A DNA stretch of 64,000 bases, from the NCBI RefSeq assembly GCF_020539485.1, contig NZ_JACDXU010000003.1:372001-436000 (forward strand), read 5' to 3'. Numbering within the stretch: position 1 is the stretch's first letter; the number at the start of each line of letters is the position of its first letter. A model generated the notes under the pieces. It had not been told where the DNA came from. It worked only from the letters and a program-made list of their open reading frames with translations, and ran no database searches. This DNA is from Fulverythrobacter ferritrahens (lineage in GTDB: Bacteria > Pseudomonadota > Alphaproteobacteria > Sphingomonadales > Sphingomonadaceae). The translations under genes were made by a program, and so were the position numbers. Below, in pieces: positions 61,401 to 64,000 of the stretch.

Positions 61401-64000
61401 ACCGGGTTACTCGCAACTGGTATAATGCCCGCGGAGAAGTCGTCTTCAGCCTCGACGCGGAAAACTACGTCTCTGGTTATGCCTATGACGCCGAAGGCCG
61501 AGTGCTTTCCACGACCCGTTATGGCGGCTCGTGGGTAACAGTCAGCGACACGACTACCATAGCCCAGCTTGCCGCGCTGCTTGTCGGCACGCCCACCAGT
61601 ACGGCGATTACCGTTAGCCAGACCTACGACAATGCAGGGCGTGTCCTGACCTCCACCGATGGGGAAGGAACGGTCACTCGCAACACCTACGATGCATTGG
61701 GTCAGCTTACCGATGTGACAGTGGCCTATGGCCATGCGGACGCCGCCACGACGCATTATACCTATGATGGCACGGGCCGGGTGCTCACCGTCACAGCCGC
61801 CTTTGGCATGGCCGAAGCCGCAACAGTCACCTACGCCTATGACGGCCTCGGCAATCGCTCCAGCGTCACCGATGCCCGCGGTAATACCACCACCTTCACC
61901 TACGACCGCCAAGGCAGAGTTCTCACCACGACCAACGCCTTGGGTGGAATGAGCACTTACGTTTACGACGCCTTCGGGCAGGTGGTGAAGCTAACCGATC
62001 CTCGCGGCAAATCGACCTATACCTATTATGATCGGCTGGGCCGGCTCGTCACAACGCGAGATGCGGAAAACTACGTCACCCGCACGAGCTATAACCGGTT
62101 CGGCGAGGCAGTGGATGTGCGGCGATATGCCACGGCCTTTACCGGAACTGCCCAGATCGGGGTAAACCCAACCGGCAATCCGGATTCTCCCACCACAGGT
62201 CCCAGTCCGGCGGTTCTTGCAGCCTATGCCAATGCCGCCCAATTGCAGAGTGATGCCGATAGTGCCGCTGCCGCACTTGCGGCGGAACAGGCAGCCCTGG
62301 CAGCGGCGCTCGCCAATCCTTTGCCGACGCTTCAGAACAAGCTGTCTCAACTCCAGGCCCAACGCGCGACCGTGCAGGCCCAGTATGATGCAGCGAACTG
62401 GCTCGATAAGCTATTGGTCTATGGGCCGCAGCTCACCTCGATCGACTCTGACATCGGCAAGGTCAACACCAACATCACGCGGGTGAACAACGGCCAGGCG
62501 TTGAACAGTTGGGGCACCGACCTGGTCAATGGCAGCTTCAATGTCGCGGCGCTCCAGTCTCAATATAACTCTGCACAGGCCGCCGCCAGTCAGGCGCTTG
62601 CCGATGCTCAGGCGCTGGAAGCGGCAGAACAGGGCGGAGGTAATTTCGGGCCCTATTCAGGAACCGCCTATACCTATGACCGCTTGGGCCGGGTCGCGAC
62701 CAAGATCGATGCCGAAGGCTATGGCGAAAGCTATGCCTACAATGCGTTTGGCAATCTGGTCATGTTCCGGCGCTATCCGGGTGCGATCACTGGCTCGAGC
62801 TACAACCAGACGTCGTTCGAATATGATGAGCGCGGTAGCATCACCCAGACAACCGATGCAGAAGGCTGGATCGAGAGCTACACCTATGACGCCTTCGGGC
62901 GCAGAGCCTCCCTCGTCTCCAAGAATCAGGGTAGTGAAAAAACTGCAGGGGGGACGACTACTTACGAATATTACAAGACCGGATTGCTCAAATCCGAGAT
63001 TCTGCCGATCTATTCGCAGAGCAGTAGTACGGGTGAAAATCTCGGCGCGATCACGAATGGTTACGTCTACGACAAACGTGGCAACCTTGTTCAGAAGATC
63101 GAGGCTCAGGGGCTCGCGGAACAGCGGACCACGACTTATACCTATGACAAGCTCGACAGGAGGCTTGGCTCGTCCGGCACCATTGTGAGCGGGATAAGCA
63201 TCAACCCGGCGACCAAAGCAGTCTCGACTAGTTCGGGAGCGCCTACGGAAACCCTCATTTACGATGCCAATGGCAATGTCATCAAAAGCGTCGATGCCGC
63301 CGGCGCGACGACTGTGTTTTTCTACGATGCGCTGAACCGGAAAACCGCAGAGATCAACGCCCTCGGGACTTACACCACGTATGCTTATGATGAAGCTGGG
63401 AACGTCACCAGCATAAGAATTTACGAGACCCCGGTGAGTGTGCCCGCCAATGGCGGTGTCGCCACTTCGGCCCCCGCTGTGCCCTCGGGCAATAAACGCG
63501 AGACGACTTTCACCTATGATGGGCTCGGCCGCATGGTGGCGAGCTCCGTTGTGCTGCCCTCGGGTTACAAGACCGGGGTATGGAATGGCACGGCGTGGAC
63601 GAATGTTACGACCAACTCGCTGGATACGTCTTATCAATACGACTATCTCGGCAATGTCGTGAAGGTTACCGATCCCAACGGCAACGCGACGTTCTCTTAC
63701 TATGATCGGCTAGGCCGCAAGACCGCACAACTGGATGCCGAAGGCTATCTCACGGCGTGGACTTACAACTCCGAAAACAACGTGTTGACAGAGCGGCGCT
63801 ACAATACCGGTTTCACTGGTGCGCCCAATAGCTCCAGTCCTCCGTCACTTTTGACCAATTCGGCCGACCGCCTTACGACCTATACTTATGACAAGGTCGG
63901 CAACCGCCTGAGCGAAGCACGATCGAACGTGATTATCCATAACGGAAGTGGCGGCACAAATACCGTCACTTCGACTATCTGGTATTCTTATAACGGCCTT
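58463..64000 (+). CDS. Giant RHS/YD-repeat protein, 3' end outside the window
   Basis: 1,846 codons without a stop up to the edge. The start MVAIFTGLGAGFTRGSGN at 58463 has GCGAGGG upstream and no typical signal peptide. An opening domain (VNAASGNLLVSHQDEF then ARTYNSLGD) resembles the DUF6531-like entry of RHS proteins. Dozens of YD repeats follow (YDxxGRLxxV-like, for example YDAAGRLRVVTDATG, YDRLGRLVT). RHS proteins form a hollow beta shell around a C-terminal toxin or effector; that part lies beyond 64,000. Residues about 1236-1399 are an Ala/Gln-rich helical insert instead of YD repeats. Confidence 0.93.
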   Translation, partial: MVAIFTGLGAGFTRGSGNLLGGAGQIGSSLLGRGGESVSVNAASGNLLVSHQDEFLVGLGPDVAIARTYNSLGDAGDRDNGDNWQQNTTRRVFGLTGTLNSAGSTVSRLGADGAVVVYGWDAARSAYVTRDGSGAFDRLEMNGSEWVWTDGDSQAKEYYEAAVVAGEYRIRAAADIDGNALTFTYLAGTDLLDKVTTADGAWTQYSWTGNAITQIVTGYTDLATSTAKTLTRVRYGYDGQGRLETVTTDLTPDDNSVSDANTYLVTYTYDGTSNRIASIAQTDGSLLQIAYDGSGRVQTLTQTVAPGDARVTSLSYFSGYTSVTGTDGQVTRLDYDAEGRLTRVTAPPASSGGTAQTVDFSYDADDNLDSVTDGAGKVTSYDYDANGNAALITDATGNIVTRTYDAQNRLITTLTTGADRDGASTAHYSQYVYDAEGHLRFAVNAAGQVTEYRYDTAGQLLRTIQYAEIRMTPPGASTIDLATAEAWVAGIADKSSVRIAENSYDARGNLVLSRAYGIADASGNPLTGEGVTSGHYVYDQAGRLLESWREGENHEAFFYDGMGRLVQSTDRNGGTTTIVFADASTTTTITNAAGFSSVSVYNKAGELVSLTESGANTTAGTASYQYDAAGRLRVVTDATGRKSYVYYDKAGRKVAEANHLGEVTEYRYDAAGRVVATVAYATALSASALTAMGNVASTADFSTLRPSSSASDVWGWTVYDGAGRIIQSIDNLGSTVRYEYDTEGKIAKTTAYYTRLTSSQLTAFKANPPAMLQLPAAHGKDAVARVFYNKAGQQIGTLDGEGYLSETIRDGAGLEIQTTFYAAATNAADRSSGSYGVLKAGITTSSADRITYSVYDGQGLLRYSVNARGGIVGYDYDAAGRLIQTTAYATEVALTDYTYDAVKGAVITSGADRISRTVYDAAGRTAYTVDAEGGVAAFQYDAAGRVIRAVAFDNPYASTVSLSALDSWAANSAQASDAKNRVTRNWYNARGEVVFSLDAENYVSGYAYDAEGRVLSTTRYGGSWVTVSDTTTIAQLAALLVGTPTSTAITVSQTYDNAGRVLTSTDGEGTVTRNTYDALGQLTDVTVAYGHADAATTHYTYDGTGRVLTVTAAFGMAEAATVTYAYDGLGNRSSVTDARGNTTTFTYDRQGRVLTTTNALGGMSTYVYDAFGQVVKLTDPRGKSTYTYYDRLGRLVTTRDAENYVTRTSYNRFGEAVDVRRYATAFTGTAQIGVNPTGNPDSPTTGPSPAVLAAYANAAQLQSDADSAAAALAAEQAALAAALANPLPTLQNKLSQLQAQRATVQAQYDAANWLDKLLVYGPQLTSIDSDIGKVNTNITRVNNGQALNSWGTDLVNGSFNVAALQSQYNSAQAAASQALADAQALEAAEQGGGNFGPYSGTAYTYDRLGRVATKIDAEGYGESYAYNAFGNLVMFRRYPGAITGSSYNQTSFEYDERGSITQTTDAEGWIESYTYDAFGRRASLVSKNQGSEKTAGGTTTYEYYKTGLLKSEILPIYSQSSSTGENLGAITNGYVYDKRGNLVQKIEAQGLAEQRTTTYTYDKLDRRLGSSGTIVSGISINPATKAVSTSSGAPTETLIYDANGNVIKSVDAAGATTVFFYDALNRKTAEINALGTYTTYAYDEAGNVTSIRIYETPVSVPANGGVATSAPAVPSGNKRETTFTYDGLGRMVASSVVLPSGYKTGVWNGTAWTNVTTNSLDTSYQYDYLGNVVKVTDPNGNATFSYYDRLGRKTAQLDAEGYLTAWTYNSENNVLTERRYNTGFTGAPNSSSPPSLLTNSADRLTTYTYDKVGNRLSEARSNVIIHNGSGGTNTVTSTIWYSYNGL

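Overview
The window looks like the chromosome of an alphaproteobacterium of the order Sphingomonadales (Novosphingobium/Sphingobium-like). The grounds are a GcrA cell-cycle regulator, a YlxR protein fused to an L7Ae-like domain, many large TonB-dependent receptors, a GC-rich base composition and the short palindromic intergenic repeats common in sphingomonads. Genus level is inference.

Layout. (1) 1-5,820: the 5' end of sufE, then a leftward phage-shock (psp) operon: a 51-aa membrane protein, pspA, pspB, pspC and four further small PspB-like membrane proteins. It faces the divergent activator gene pspF across a near-perfect sigma-54 promoter. rnk and a beta-barrel heme-binding-like protein follow. 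(2) 6,087-19,725: the conserved translation/RNA block rimP-nusA-ylxR-infB-(DUF1697)-rbfA, then tdk, a GNAT gene, an M50 protease, DUF6491 and DUF2239 genes, and truB-rpsO-pnp. truB carries an in-frame palindromic repeat. (3) 19,929-30,212: betaine-lipid genes btaAB, a secreted repeat protein with a DUF3142 lipoprotein, two SDR oxidoreductases, an exported VOC protein, a promoter-driven ORF-less structured region (candidate ncRNA), gcrA, an ABC-2 permease and hspQ.

(4) 30,393-49,166: an accessory region starting at tRNA-Ser(CGA), followed at once by an integrase stub. Three relics of an IS6-family transposase (30.7, 38.8-39.0 and 42.1-42.3 kb) separate two modules. The first is a LysR/CysB-type regulator, periplasmic sulfite dehydrogenase SorAB, a TonB receptor, a DUF6152 protein and two paralogous secreted proteins. 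The second is an alpha/beta hydrolase, cysteine synthase, a glutamine-amidotransferase-like protein and an Fe-S-type Rrf2 regulator with its own palindrome. An autotransporter adhesin and two IS5-type relics follow, then a TonB receptor under a Fur box.

(5) 49,513-57,922: a five-gene leftward operon for organosulfate use: TonB receptor, GPH-type transporter, TauD/AtsK-like dioxygenase, Cys-type sulfatase and its radical-SAM maturase. A tiny reading frame with a strong ribosome binding site lies in its long leader. (6) 58,463-64,000: the first 1,846 codons of a giant RHS/YD-repeat protein, open at the window edge.

Together, regions 4 and 5 suggest a strain equipped to scavenge sulfur: liberate sulfate or sulfite from organic compounds, detoxify sulfite, and make cysteine under sulfur- and Fe-S-responsive control. 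This coupling is inference from gene content and order.
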